DNA of 64,000 nucleotides from Hornefia butyriciproducens (GTDB taxonomy: Bacteria; Bacillota; Clostridia; Peptostreptococcales; Anaerovoracaceae): the NCBI RefSeq assembly GCF_009695915.1, contig NZ_VUMZ01000011.1, forward strand, positions 1 to 64,000. The letters are read 5' to 3'. Position 1 is the stretch's first letter; every line of letters starts with the position of its first letter. The translations under genes were made by a program, and so were the position numbers. The notes beneath the pieces are model-generated. The model saw only the letters and a program-made list of their open reading frames with translations, was not told where the DNA came from and did not search any database. Below, piece by piece: positions 51,785-60,591 of this stretch.

Positions 51785-52963
51785 TCACTCAGTTATATCC
51801 TTCAGAAAACTCTCGCCCATAGCGGTTTTCTCCACACCCAGATACTCGGCGATGGTCTGGCCGCAGTCTGCGAAGGTTTTTCTGGTCCCGATGCTCACGC
51901 CCGCGCGCACGCCGGCGCCGCAGATCAGAATCGGCACATATTCCCGCGTATGGTCAAATCCGCTGTGAACCGGATCGTTTCCGTGGTCCGCGGTAATCAC
52001 AAGGATGTCCTCTTCCTTCATCGCTGCCAGAATCTCCGGCAGCCGTCCGTCATAGTCCATAATCGCGCGCCCGTATCCGGAAGGGTTCCGGCGATGTCCG
52101 TATAAAGAATCAAAATCCACCAGGTTCGTGAAGATCAGTCCGCCGAAGTCCTCCTTCATCGCCTCCAGGGTTTTATCCACGCCGTCCATGTTTCCGTCGG
52201 TGTGAACGGAGACTGTGCAGCCCTGACCGTCAAAAATATCATGAATCTTCCCGACCGCATATACCGTCTGCCCTGCCGCCGATACCTTGTCAAGCAGCGT
52301 CGGCTCGGGCGGTGCCACCGCATAATCTCTGCGGTCCGCGGTTCGGATCCGTTTTCCGTCTCTGCGGATATACGGCCGGGCAATCACTCTGCCGCAGGCC
52401 CAGTCTCCAACCAGCATTCCCCGGGCGGTTTCACAGATTTCATACAGACGTTCCAGCGGAATCACGTCTGTGTTCGCCGCAATCTGAAAAACGCTGTCTG
52501 CGGATGTATAGACAATAGGCTTTCCTGTAGCCTCGTGTTCATCTCCCAGTTCCTCGATGATGACCGTTCCGGAGGCCGGGTAGTTGCCCAGCACTTCAGT
52601 TCCGATGGCCGCCTCAAACTTTTCAATAAATTCCTTTGGAAATCCGTCCGGATAGGTTTTAAACGGTGTGAGTGTTTCAATGCCACAGATTTCCCAGTGT
52701 CCTGTGATGGTGTCCTTTCCCCGTGACATTTCACGCATGCGTCCGAAAGAGCCGGTGATTTTTTCTTGCGGAAGTACAAAATTCCCGCCTCCGGCGTTTT
52801 CGATGTTTCCAAGTCCCAGCTTCTGCAGGTTCGGAATACGGAATCCTTCCGTATTCTCCGCGGCGTGCAGAAAGGTATTCGCGCCGGCGTCTCCGTACGC
52901 CGGCGCGTCCGGCTCCTCGCCTACTCCCATGCTGTCCATAATCATAAGAATGACTCTCTTCAT
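51785..52963 (-). CDS. deoB: phosphopentomutase
   Basis: 392 residues of the alkaline-phosphatase superfamily. It turns (deoxy)ribose 1-phosphate into the 5-phosphate. Metal motifs LMIMDSMGVGEEPDA at the start, VDFDSLYGHRRNP and ITADHGNDPVHSGFDHTREY are complete. It is upstream of pdp on the same strand, a nucleoside salvage pair. Confidence 0.97.
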   Translation of the reverse strand: MKRVILMIMDSMGVGEEPDAPAYGDAGANTFLHAAENTEGFRIPNLQKLGLGNIENAGGGNFVLPQEKITGSFGRMREMSRGKDTITGHWEICGIETLTPFKTYPDGFPKEFIEKFEAAIGTEVLGNYPASGTVIIEELGDEHEATGKPIVYTSADSVFQIAANTDVIPLERLYEICETARGMLVGDWACGRVIARPYIRRDGKRIRTADRRDYAVAPPEPTLLDKVSAAGQTVYAVGKIHDIFDGQGCTVSVHTDGNMDGVDKTLEAMKEDFGGLIFTNLVDFDSLYGHRRNPSGYGRAIMDYDGRLPEILAAMKEEDILVITADHGNDPVHSGFDHTREYVPILICGAGVRAGVSIGTRKTFADCGQTIAEYLGVEKTAMGESFLKDITE

Positions 52964-52996
52964 AATCGATTCACCTCAGTTCATGCATTTTCTTTG

Positions 52997-53698
52997 TCAC
53001 CGGATTTTTTCCGGCATACTTTCCAGATAATCCAACGATACCAGCCGGTATTCCACTCCGTTCATCGTTCCCTGCAGTCCGCGTCCGAAATTCACTTTCC
53101 CGTGCAGGTGTCCGTAAACACAGGTATTCACCCCGTACCGCGATAGCATCTCCGTAAAATCCGAAGGCTGCAGCTTATCATTGGTGGGAGGATAGTGAAG
53201 CGCCGCGACAATGTCCCGCGCACCCATAGACCGCGCCTCCTCCAGGGAGAATTCCAGACGGATCAGTTCCCGGTCGTAGATTTTCCGATCATGTTCGTCG
53301 AAGCCTTCCGTTCCGGGGCAGATCCAGCCCCGCGTCCCGCAGATGACGGTCTCCGTTCCGGGAACAGCATAACAGTGATTCTGAAGAAACAGAATGTCGT
53401 CGAACATCTGATTCATCTTGTTGATGGATGTCCACCACAGATCGTGATTTCCCTTTGTAATCACCTTTCGTCCCGGAAGCTCGTGAATCCAGCGAAAATC
53501 CGCCAACGCTTCATCCAGACGCAGCCCCCACGAAACGTCTCCCGGAATCAGCACCGTGTCGCCGTCGCGAACCTTACTGCGCCAGTTCTCTTTGACACGT
53601 GCGGAATGATCCGCCCAAAGATCACCGAAGATGTCCATTGGTTTCTGAATCCGTTCATCGAAAGACAGATGCAGATCCCCGATCGCATATATGCTCAT
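52997..53698 (-). CDS. cytosolic metallophosphoesterase
   Basis: 233 residues. Calcineurin-like motifs: AIGDLHLSFD, IPGDVSWG, TKGNHDLWW, VAALHYPP and VYGHLHG. Substrate unknown; this subgroup is usually annotated only as phosphoesterase. It starts five bases after the next gene upstream, with GGAGAA as ribosome site. Confidence 0.9.
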   Translation of the reverse strand: MSIYAIGDLHLSFDERIQKPMDIFGDLWADHSARVKENWRSKVRDGDTVLIPGDVSWGLRLDEALADFRWIHELPGRKVITKGNHDLWWTSINKMNQMFDDILFLQNHCYAVPGTETVICGTRGWICPGTEGFDEHDRKIYDRELIRLEFSLEEARSMGARDIVAALHYPPTNDKLQPSDFTEMLSRYGVNTCVYGHLHGKVNFGRGLQGTMNGVEYRLVSLDYLESMPEKIR

Positions 53699-53703
53699 TA
53701 ATT

Positions 53704-54279
53704 TTATTCTCCGTTCTGCTCGTTCGCGGCTCCTTCACGATTCTGCCCGCAATCCTGAGCCTGCTCGTCATCCGATGCCGTGTCTCCGTCTGTCTCGCGC
53801 TCCGAATCAGGATCCTGCCGCACCGGTTCCCCGTGAAGAACGCGATCGGCTGTTTCCAGAGCGTTCAACGACTCTACCGATTTCATCATCGCCGCGTTGA
53901 CTCCAGTCACGGACAGCCTGAAGTCTTCCATGGAGACGTGATTTTTCCGGTACTGCCGGCGGTCCATCAGGTCATAGTGGGACATATTCCGCTCGCAGAG
54001 CAGGATGAAATCGCGCAGACTCGCGACGAGTGCCCGGGCGACAGTCCGCTCCTCCTGCGCCAGAGCGGGGATATCGATTTTCTCCGCAACCGGCAGCAGT
54101 TCCTGCGCCGCAGACTTCATCTGCCGAAAGTTCTCAATATGGCCGCTGAAATCCGTCTTATGAAACACCGGAAGCTTCTTTCCGGCATTCGCAGCCGCCA
54201 CAGTCACTTCTTTATATTTCGGAAGGATCTCCTCAAAGTATTTGCGAATCAGTCCTTCCAGCTGTCCTCTGTTCTCCAT
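53704..54279 (-). CDS. hypothetical protein with acidic tail
   Basis: 191 residues, no family recognised. Residues 1-150 look helical and folded; the last 35 residues are a low-complexity acidic tail (RETDGDTASDDEQAQDCGQN). It lies between metY and the phosphoesterase with small gaps, in one leftward run. The ribosome site GGAGG overlaps the metY stop. Confidence 0.75.
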   Translation of the reverse strand: MENRGQLEGLIRKYFEEILPKYKEVTVAAANAGKKLPVFHKTDFSGHIENFRQMKSAAQELLPVAEKIDIPALAQEERTVARALVASLRDFILLCERNMSHYDLMDRRQYRKNHVSMEDFRLSVTGVNAAMMKSVESLNALETADRVLHGEPVRQDPDSERETDGDTASDDEQAQDCGQNREGAANEQNGE

Positions 54280-54287
54280 AATCGTTC

Positions 54288-55562
54288 TTAAACCTCCGCA
54301 AGTGCCTGCGCCAAATCGTCGATGATATCGTCTGCGTTCTCAATTCCTACGGAGAGCCGGATCAGATCCGGTCCTACTCCGCCTGCGGTCAGTTCCTCGT
54401 CAGTCAGCTGCTTGTGTGTGGAGTTCGCCGGATGCAGAATGCAGGTGTGCGCGTCCGCCACATGCGTCGCAATGATCGCCACGTTCAGATGCTTCATGAA
54501 TTCCTCCGCGGCGGCACGTCCTCCGCGTAGACCAAAGGAAATGACTCCGCATGTTCCCTCCGGCATATACTTTTTCGCCCGGTCATAATATTTGTTTCCC
54601 GGAAGTCCCGGGTAATTGACCCAGGCCACCTTCTCGTTTTTCTCCAGGAATTCCGCGACCTTCTGCGCATTTTCCACGTGACGTTTCATACGCACGTCCA
54701 GCGACTCCAATCCCAGGTTCAGGAAAAACGCGTTCATCGGCGCCTGAATGGCTCCCAGATCCCGCATCAGCTGTGCGGTGCATTTTGTGATAAACGCGCC
54801 CTCTTTTCCGAATTTCTCTGCATAGGTGATTCCGTGATAGGATTCATCCGGAGTGCAGAGACCCGGGAATTTTTCTTTGTGGGCCATCCAGTCGAAATTA
54901 CCGCTGTCCACTATACATCCGCCTACGGAGGTGTCGTGGCCGTCCATGTACTTCGTCGTGGAGTGGGTCACGATGTCGGCGCCCCATTCAAAGGGTCTGC
55001 AGTTGATGGGTGTGGCGAAGGTGTTGTCTATGATCAGAGGAACGCCGTGAGCGTGGGCCGCATCAGCGAACTTCTCAATGTCGAGTACGATCAGCGCCGG
55101 ATTGGCGATGGTTTCGCCGAACACCGCCTTTGTATTCGGCCGAAAAGCAGCCTCCAGCTCCTCCGCGGAGCAGTCGGGGTCGACAAAGGTGAAATCCACG
55201 CCCATTCTACGCATAGTCACGTTGAAGAGGTTGAATGTTCCCCCGTAGATTGTGGATGAGGAGATCACATGATCCCCCTCGCCCGCGATATTGAAAACTG
55301 CGAAAAAGGACGCCGCCTGTCCGGAGGACGTCAGCATTGCCGCAGTTCCTCCTTCAAGCGCCGCGATCTTGGCGGCCACCATATCGTTCGTCGGGTTCTG
55401 AAGACGCGTATAAAAATAGCCCTCCGCCTCCAGGTCGAACAGTTTTCCCATCGCCTCGCTGCTGTCATATCTGAAGGTTGTGCTCTGGATAATCGGAATC
55501 ATGCGCGGATCACCATTCCCCGGCGTATATCCCGCCTGAATGCATTTTGTTTCTTTTCTCAT
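54288..55562 (-). CDS. metY: O-acetylhomoserine sulfhydrylase-type PLP enzyme
   Basis: 424 residues of the Cys/Met metabolism PLP family. The PLP lysine lies in HSTTKYMDGHDTSVGG, and YFYTRLQNPTNDMVAAKIAAL and SSSTIYGGTFNLF are typical of O-acetylhomoserine aminocarboxypropyltransferases. It makes homocysteine from O-acetylhomoserine and sulfide. No SAM riboswitch or T-box is visible in the 100-base upstream region. GGAGG precedes the ATG. Confidence 0.93.
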   Translation of the reverse strand: MRKETKCIQAGYTPGNGDPRMIPIIQSTTFRYDSSEAMGKLFDLEAEGYFYTRLQNPTNDMVAAKIAALEGGTAAMLTSSGQAASFFAVFNIAGEGDHVISSSTIYGGTFNLFNVTMRRMGVDFTFVDPDCSAEELEAAFRPNTKAVFGETIANPALIVLDIEKFADAAHAHGVPLIIDNTFATPINCRPFEWGADIVTHSTTKYMDGHDTSVGGCIVDSGNFDWMAHKEKFPGLCTPDESYHGITYAEKFGKEGAFITKCTAQLMRDLGAIQAPMNAFFLNLGLESLDVRMKRHVENAQKVAEFLEKNEKVAWVNYPGLPGNKYYDRAKKYMPEGTCGVISFGLRGGRAAAEEFMKHLNVAIIATHVADAHTCILHPANSTHKQLTDEELTAGGVGPDLIRLSVGIENADDIIDDLAQALAEV

Positions 55563-55627
55563 CGATGCGTAGCCTCCCTATCGTAAATTCTTGTACACCT
55601 AAATATTCTATACCATTCGGGGGCTGA

Positions 55628-55656
55628 TTGCAAATATAACACGAGCGGTGTATAAT
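55628..55656 (+). promoter_or_regulatory. sigma-A promoter placing the start site at the yibE ATG
   Basis: TTGCAA (55628-55633), 17 bases, TATAAT (55651-55656). A start about seven bases past TATAAT falls at 55663, and the ATG is at 55664, so the mRNA would have almost no leader. Confidence 0.7.
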
Positions 55657-55663
55657 ACCGCTT

Positions 55664-56779
55664 ATGAATAAAAAAAGACTCATTCCTGAAATTCTGATTT
55701 TTATCGCTGTGGTCTGCGCCGTATGGATTTTCACGACCAACGATGCGTTCCTGTACAAAACGGGCGTCGCAAAGATCACGAAGGTCCGCAGCGAATACAC
55801 CGGCTCCCGGACCGGAACGGACGGCTCCCGCAGTTTCCGCGAAAGATATTACCGTCAGACGATTACGGCAGTCATGAAGAACGGCTCCCACAAAGGCAAG
55901 ACTGTGACGCTGACCGCGTCCTTCGCCGAATCAGGAGTCTACGACACCGAATACAGCACCGGCGACTTTATCTTTGTCGAAGCACTGAAACCTTCCGAAA
56001 ACGGATTGACGGGTACCGTGACCGGAACGAAGAGGGACGCCCTCGTCATTACGATTCTTACAATTTTATTCGGATTGTTTCTGCTCGTTGGCGGCAGGCG
56101 GGGCGCGCTGACTGTCTTGAGTCTGGTGCTGAATATGGCGGCGTTCTATGTTGTGCTGATGCTGTATACAAAAGGAATCAATATGCTGGTCACCACAATT
56201 CCGATGACCGTTTTCTTCACTGCCATGCTGCTGTTCTTCATGTACGGAAAAAGTGAACGAACCGGAATTTCCTTTGTCGCCACCCTGGTCACCGTCGCAG
56301 TTACAACCCTCATCGCAGCCGCGGTAATCCACTTCGGCGGGCGAGTGGATTACGACTTCATGGACTACCTGAACCAACCCTATGAACAGCGAGACGCGAA
56401 TCTCATCTTCCTGTCCGAGATTCTTGTAGGCTGCCTGGGCGCGGTCATGGATGTAGTCGTCACGATGGTAATGACTGTGGATCAGATTGCGGAAACAGGG
56501 CAGGCTCCTGACCGCGGAGACTTCATCGCCTCCTGCAGAGCTGTCGGGGACGATCTGATCGGCACGATGATCGGCCTGATGTTTTTCACCAACATCGCCG
56601 CCAGCCTTCCCTTTTTCCTGCTCTCACTGCGCAACGGGATCGGCCTGCAGACCGTCATCCGTTACAACATCTTCTTTGAGCTGGCCCGCTTCCTGACCGG
56701 CTCCATCGGCGTCGTACTGGCGATTCCGGTGTCTGCGTCTATCGCCGTATATTATTACAGAAGGAGGACGACTCGATGA
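55664..56779 (+). CDS. YibE/F-family membrane protein (first of pair)
   Basis: 371 residues: N-terminal membrane segment (about 7-25), external domain (about 30-125) and about seven membrane segments (VITILTILFGLFLLVGGRRG onward). It carries the family segment ILVGCLGAVMDVVVTMVMTV. No ribosome site precedes the ATG and the next in-frame Met is residue 73, past the first membrane segment. It overlaps the second pair member by four bases. Function unknown. Confidence 0.9.
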   Translation: MNKKRLIPEILIFIAVVCAVWIFTTNDAFLYKTGVAKITKVRSEYTGSRTGTDGSRSFRERYYRQTITAVMKNGSHKGKTVTLTASFAESGVYDTEYSTGDFIFVEALKPSENGLTGTVTGTKRDALVITILTILFGLFLLVGGRRGALTVLSLVLNMAAFYVVLMLYTKGINMLVTTIPMTVFFTAMLLFFMYGKSERTGISFVATLVTVAVTTLIAAAVIHFGGRVDYDFMDYLNQPYEQRDANLIFLSEILVGCLGAVMDVVVTMVMTVDQIAETGQAPDRGDFIASCRAVGDDLIGTMIGLMFFTNIAASLPFFLLSLRNGIGLQTVIRYNIFFELARFLTGSIGVVLAIPVSASIAVYYYRRRTTR

Positions 56780-57549
56780 TACTCGGAATACTCACCGCAA
56801 TTCTCATCATTCTGATTCTGCTGATCAGCGGTGACAAGGGTTCCCACTCCATTGTAACCACGGTTCTGAACGCTGGGCTTCTGCTCGCGGCAATTTTTCT
56901 GATCAACCGCGGCGCTTCACCGGTCCCGGTCACCATCGGCTGCTGCGTACTGATCACAGGGATTACTCTGTATTATCAGAACGAGGGCGGCGTCAAATCG
57001 CGCGCTTCCTTTCTGTCCGTTCTGACTGTGATTTTAATCATGATTCCGCTGGTTTACTGGTTCGCACTGCACGCAAACGCCTCCGGCATCCCCGGAGAGC
57101 AGTATGAAATCACCGATTCCAACGGCTATACCCGGAACATCGGAATCAGTATGCTGTCCCTGCAGATCTCCATCATGTTCATTGCGCTGATCGGCACGGT
57201 AATCGATACCGCGGTCGCCATTACCGCCGCAATCTATGAAATCCGGGCAAACAATAAGGACCTTCCTCTGCGGGCTCTGATCGAATCCTCGTTCACAGTC
57301 AGCAAAGCGGTCCTCAGTACGTCCATCCATACAATTTTCTACATCTATATTGCGGAATACATGACGCTATTCATCCAATACCTCACGGATTATTCCTTCG
57401 CAACGGTACTGAACAGTCTGTCTCTCTCCCGTGAGCTGATCACCATCTCCATCAGCGGCATCGGCTGCTGTCTGGTGGTCCCTGTCGCAACTGTTCTGGG
57501 CGCCATTATGGTCACTCGCGACCGGCGCAGTGATTCAGCAGAAGCTTGA
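56776..57549 (+). CDS. YibE/F-family membrane protein (second of pair)
   Basis: 257 residues, about seven membrane segments, without the large external domain. The conserved IGTVIDTAVAITAAIYEI parallels LGAVMDVVVTMVMTVDQI of the first protein. The yibE-yibF overlap (ATGA) implies coupled translation and a two-protein complex. Its 3' end overlaps aroQ tail-to-tail by 38 bases. Confidence 0.9.
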   Translation: MILGILTAILIILILLISGDKGSHSIVTTVLNAGLLLAAIFLINRGASPVPVTIGCCVLITGITLYYQNEGGVKSRASFLSVLTVILIMIPLVYWFALHANASGIPGEQYEITDSNGYTRNIGISMLSLQISIMFIALIGTVIDTAVAITAAIYEIRANNKDLPLRALIESSFTVSKAVLSTSIHTIFYIYIAEYMTLFIQYLTDYSFATVLNSLSLSRELITISISGIGCCLVVPVATVLGAIMVTRDRRSDSAEA

Positions 57550-57952
57550 TTCCCTCTACATATCCATCGAAACCTTTTCCGGTTATGGTTCCGATGCAGG
57601 CATCGCGCACAAAGGATACCCGACGGAAATCCTCGCGCTGATCCACATCGGAGAGATGTACCTCCACCGCAGGCAGTCCGACCGCCTTCAGCGCATCCAG
57701 AATCGCGATGCTGGTATGCGTATAGGCAGCAGGATTGATGACGATGCCGTCCGCATGTTCATATGCATTCTGGATCATGTCCACCAAATCCCCCTCATGA
57801 TTGGACTGGAAATATTCCACCGTAACATCCAGAGCCTGCGCCGCTCCATCGATGTAATGAAGAAGATCCTGGTAGGTCTTTTTCCCGTAAATATCCGGCT
57901 CCCGAATCCCCAACATGTTAAGATTCGGCCCGTTGATAACAAATACTTTCAT
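57512..57952 (-). CDS. aroQ: 3-dehydroquinate dehydratase, type II
   Basis: 146 residues, standard size. Motifs: INGPNLNMLGIREPDIYG (flexible loop with catalytic Tyr region), SNHEGDLVD, INPAAYTHTS and EVHLSDVDQREDFR. Third step of the shikimate pathway. Last gene of the aromatic operon, one-base overlap with aroEK (TAATG). Confidence 0.96.
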   Translation of the reverse strand: MKVFVINGPNLNMLGIREPDIYGKKTYQDLLHYIDGAAQALDVTVEYFQSNHEGDLVDMIQNAYEHADGIVINPAAYTHTSIAILDALKAVGLPAVEVHLSDVDQREDFRRVSFVRDACIGTITGKGFDGYVEGIKLLLNHCAGRE

Positions 57953-59142
57953 TATCTCATCTCCTGATTATTGTCAATGTAGTAGTCGCTCCAGCTTTCA
58001 TAAGCATCCTTGCGTTCATCGTACAAAATCTCAACCGGAGTTGTCAGGAGAATCGGTCTTCCGTCGGTTTCCAGTTTGTCCAGATCCCGCTTGATCCAGA
58101 TTACACTGCCGTTCTGCCGGATAATATTGTAGTTTGCCTTGTTCTTGACGATTCCGCCGCCCGTGGCAATCACCAGCCCGCGACGCATACACGCCTTACG
58201 AAGCATCTCCGTTTCCACACGACGGAAATAGGGCTCGCCCTTCTTCTCGAAAATTTCAGGAATGCTCATTCCTTCGCTTTCCGCCACCATGTCATCTATA
58301 TCCACAAATTCCCGGCCCATGCGTTCCGCCATTTTACGCCCCAGCATAGTCTTTCCCGAGCCGGGCATCCCGATCAGGATTTTGTTCAGCATTGCATCCC
58401 TCACCTCGTCTACTGCGACGGGGATTTCTTCCGGATCGATTTCCGTTCCCTGAAACAGCTCACTGGCCTCCCATGCCTGCGCCACCAGCATTTCAAGACC
58501 GCTGGTGCAGGGGATTCCCCTTTCCATGGCGTCCAGAATCAGCTTGGTTCGGTTCGGATTGTAAATTAAGTCCACTACGCCGCGGCAGTCGGTGAACAGG
58601 TCCAGATCCACCAGAGACACCAAGTTGTTCGGATACATTCCCACCGGAGTCGTATTGATGATAATCTGCGCGTCGAAATTTCTGTCCATGTTCTCGTAAT
58701 TGTTCTCACCGGTTCTGGAAACAGTGACAATCTCCCTCGCTCCCAGATCCTCCAGCACGGTCCTTACTGTATGTGAAGATCCACCGGATCCGAGGATCAC
58801 GCACTTCTGCCCTCCCGGATCAATTCGGTTTGTTTCCAGCATATAACGGAATCCAAAATAGTCCGTATTATAACCGGTCAGCCTGCCGCTGTCATCCCGG
58901 ACAATGGTATTGACACTTCCGATCCTCCGGCTGTCGTTGCTGATCTCATCACAAAACTCCATCACCTTCTGTTTGTACGGAATCGTCACATTGAACCCGT
59001 CGTAGAGTCCGGATCGAAGAAGTGTTTCCAGATCATCCGGCTCCACCTCGCAGAGCTCATACTCATAGTCTCCGAATTTGCTGTGAATCAGCGGTGAATA
59101 GCTGTGTCCCAGTCTGCCGCCGATCAGTGCGAACTTATACAT
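57952..59142 (-). CDS. aroEK: fused shikimate dehydrogenase - shikimate kinase
   Basis: 396 residues. Residues 1-250: AroE with HSYSPLIHSKF, NVTIPYKQKVM, GYNTDYFGF and NAD(P)-binding LGSGGSSHTVRTVL. Residues 252-396: AroK with P-loop IGMPGSGKTMLGRKMA, DIDDMVAE and ATGGGIV. The junction PVAVDEVRDAMLNKILIGMP has no stop or frameshift. Both activities act one after the other in the pathway (dehydroshikimate to shikimate to shikimate 3-phosphate). Confidence 0.95.
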   Translation of the reverse strand: MYKFALIGGRLGHSYSPLIHSKFGDYEYELCEVEPDDLETLLRSGLYDGFNVTIPYKQKVMEFCDEISNDSRRIGSVNTIVRDDSGRLTGYNTDYFGFRYMLETNRIDPGGQKCVILGSGGSSHTVRTVLEDLGAREIVTVSRTGENNYENMDRNFDAQIIINTTPVGMYPNNLVSLVDLDLFTDCRGVVDLIYNPNRTKLILDAMERGIPCTSGLEMLVAQAWEASELFQGTEIDPEEIPVAVDEVRDAMLNKILIGMPGSGKTMLGRKMAERMGREFVDIDDMVAESEGMSIPEIFEKKGEPYFRRVETEMLRKACMRRGLVIATGGGIVKNKANYNIIRQNGSVIWIKRDLDKLETDGRPILLTTPVEILYDERKDAYESWSDYYIDNNQEMR

Positions 59143-59167
59143 ATATCTACTCCATGTCTTTTCGGCA

Positions 59168-59434
59168 TTAGCGGTTCAGGAGACGCCGCTGGTAATCGCG
59201 ACTCATCTCCAGAATCTTATTATACAGCATTTTGCAGTATTGCGCCATATCTTCATCGGCAAGTTCACCTATCTGACGCATTTTTTCTCTTTCACGGTCT
59301 CTGTCCAGAACAGGCGCACCCGTCTCCTGCTTGCAGCGTGAGATATCTCCCGCCACGCGCATACGCTGCTGAAAGAGTTCTACAATCTGTCGGTCGATCG
59401 CGTCGATTTCTTCTCTGTATTCGGTCAGTCCCAT
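59168..59434 (-). CDS. chorismate mutase, AroQ-class helical type
   Basis: 88 residues: YREEIDAIDRQIVELFQQRM, AGDISRCKQETG and LDRDREREKMRQI match monofunctional AroQ-type chorismate mutases. It resembles the first 90 residues of the upstream pheA. ATG 59434 has GAGG six bases upstream. Confidence 0.9.
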   Translation of the reverse strand: MGLTEYREEIDAIDRQIVELFQQRMRVAGDISRCKQETGAPVLDRDREREKMRQIGELADEDMAQYCKMLYNKILEMSRDYQRRLLNR

Positions 59435-59448
59435 ACCCTTCCTCACTG

Positions 59449-60591
59449 TCAGATTTCACTGTAACTTCCAAGATAACGCAGTTCCTGCGAGAGTTCCTCC
59501 GTCTGATTCATCAGACGGATAAATTTTTCGGAATATGCCTCAGCTTCAATATCGAAATAGAACCGGTACACAAAATCCCGCGTCGGAATCGGGCGACTCT
59601 CAAGCTTGAACAAATTGATGTCCAGCGCGTAAAAACGAGCAAGAACATTGTACAGCGAGCCCGGCTTGTGGGAAACCGTCAGCATCAGCGAGGTCTTATT
59701 GGCGCCCGGATAAATTTCCAGGTTCTTGCTGATACAGATGAAACGCGTGTAATTGTTCCCGCTGTCCTGCACAGATTCCTCCAGACAATCAAGGTCGTAA
59801 AGTTCGCCGCACTCATAGGAGGCCAGAGCTGCGGCGTCTCTGCGTTCCGACCGGGAGACCAGTTCCGCCGCCTCTGCCGTATTCGCGCACACGGTCACCT
59901 TCACGTCACGGAAGTTCTTGAGATAGTCCTCGCACTGGAGAATCGCCTGCTCGTGAGAGAAGATTTCGCGTATTTCATCCCGCCGTACCCCCTTTTTGGC
60001 CAGGAGGCAGTGATTAATCTTCAGCCGGACGCTTCTGACGATATAGAAGTTATATTTTGTCATCAGATCGTAGATCGTGTTGACCGAACCCGCGGTGCTG
60101 TTTTCCAGGGGGAGTACGCCGTACTGGCACAGACCCTGATCGATAGCGGCGAAAACGCCGTTAAAATTTTTCGTATAGAGAATCTTCGGAGTAGAAAACA
60201 GTTTGTCACAAGCCTGCTGCTGATAAGCGCCCTGTACTCCCTGACACGCTACCAGCGCCCGCTCCGGAAACACCCTTGGCGTGGTTTCACATGCCTTCTT
60301 GATTTTCTTCACAAGGGGAGTATCTTCCAGCACCACCTTGCGCTGATGATCCTTTGTCAGCTCATTCAGCGTATTATACATCAGCTTTGTATAAACGGCC
60401 ATATCCTCCGGCGCACGGGCGGTGATATCCTCCAGTTTCCGCCGCTCTGCCACGGGATCGTGAACGGGAAGTCCCTTCTCCTTCTTCAGACGGGCCTCCT
60501 CCTCCGAAAGCATGAGACGCTCCTTCAGCATCCGCATGATTTCATCATCGACCTGACTGATCTTTTTTTCATAGTCCGAAATTTCATTCAT
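59449..60591 (-). CDS. pheA: bifunctional chorismate mutase/prephenate dehydratase
   Basis: 380 residues: chorismate mutase-like head (about 1-85, YEKKISQVDDEIMRMLKERL), prephenate dehydratase (about 105-285, with VLPLENSTAGSVN), and a C-terminal ACT domain with the ESRP motif (KLESRPIPTRDF) for phenylalanine feedback. ATG 60591 lies within aroC's end (eight-base overlap), so translation is coupled. Confidence 0.95.
   Translation of the reverse strand: MNEISDYEKKISQVDDEIMRMLKERLMLSEEEARLKKEKGLPVHDPVAERRKLEDITARAPEDMAVYTKLMYNTLNELTKDHQRKVVLEDTPLVKKIKKACETTPRVFPERALVACQGVQGAYQQQACDKLFSTPKILYTKNFNGVFAAIDQGLCQYGVLPLENSTAGSVNTIYDLMTKYNFYIVRSVRLKINHCLLAKKGVRRDEIREIFSHEQAILQCEDYLKNFRDVKVTVCANTAEAAELVSRSERRDAAALASYECGELYDLDCLEESVQDSGNNYTRFICISKNLEIYPGANKTSLMLTVSHKPGSLYNVLARFYALDINLFKLESRPIPTRDFVYRFYFDIEAEAYSEKFIRLMNQTEELSQELRYLGSYSEI

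Noticed and set aside
55563-55663. SAM riboswitch or T-box before metY
   Set aside because: The region is only about 100 bases and has none of the conserved boxes; no terminator hairpin is present.
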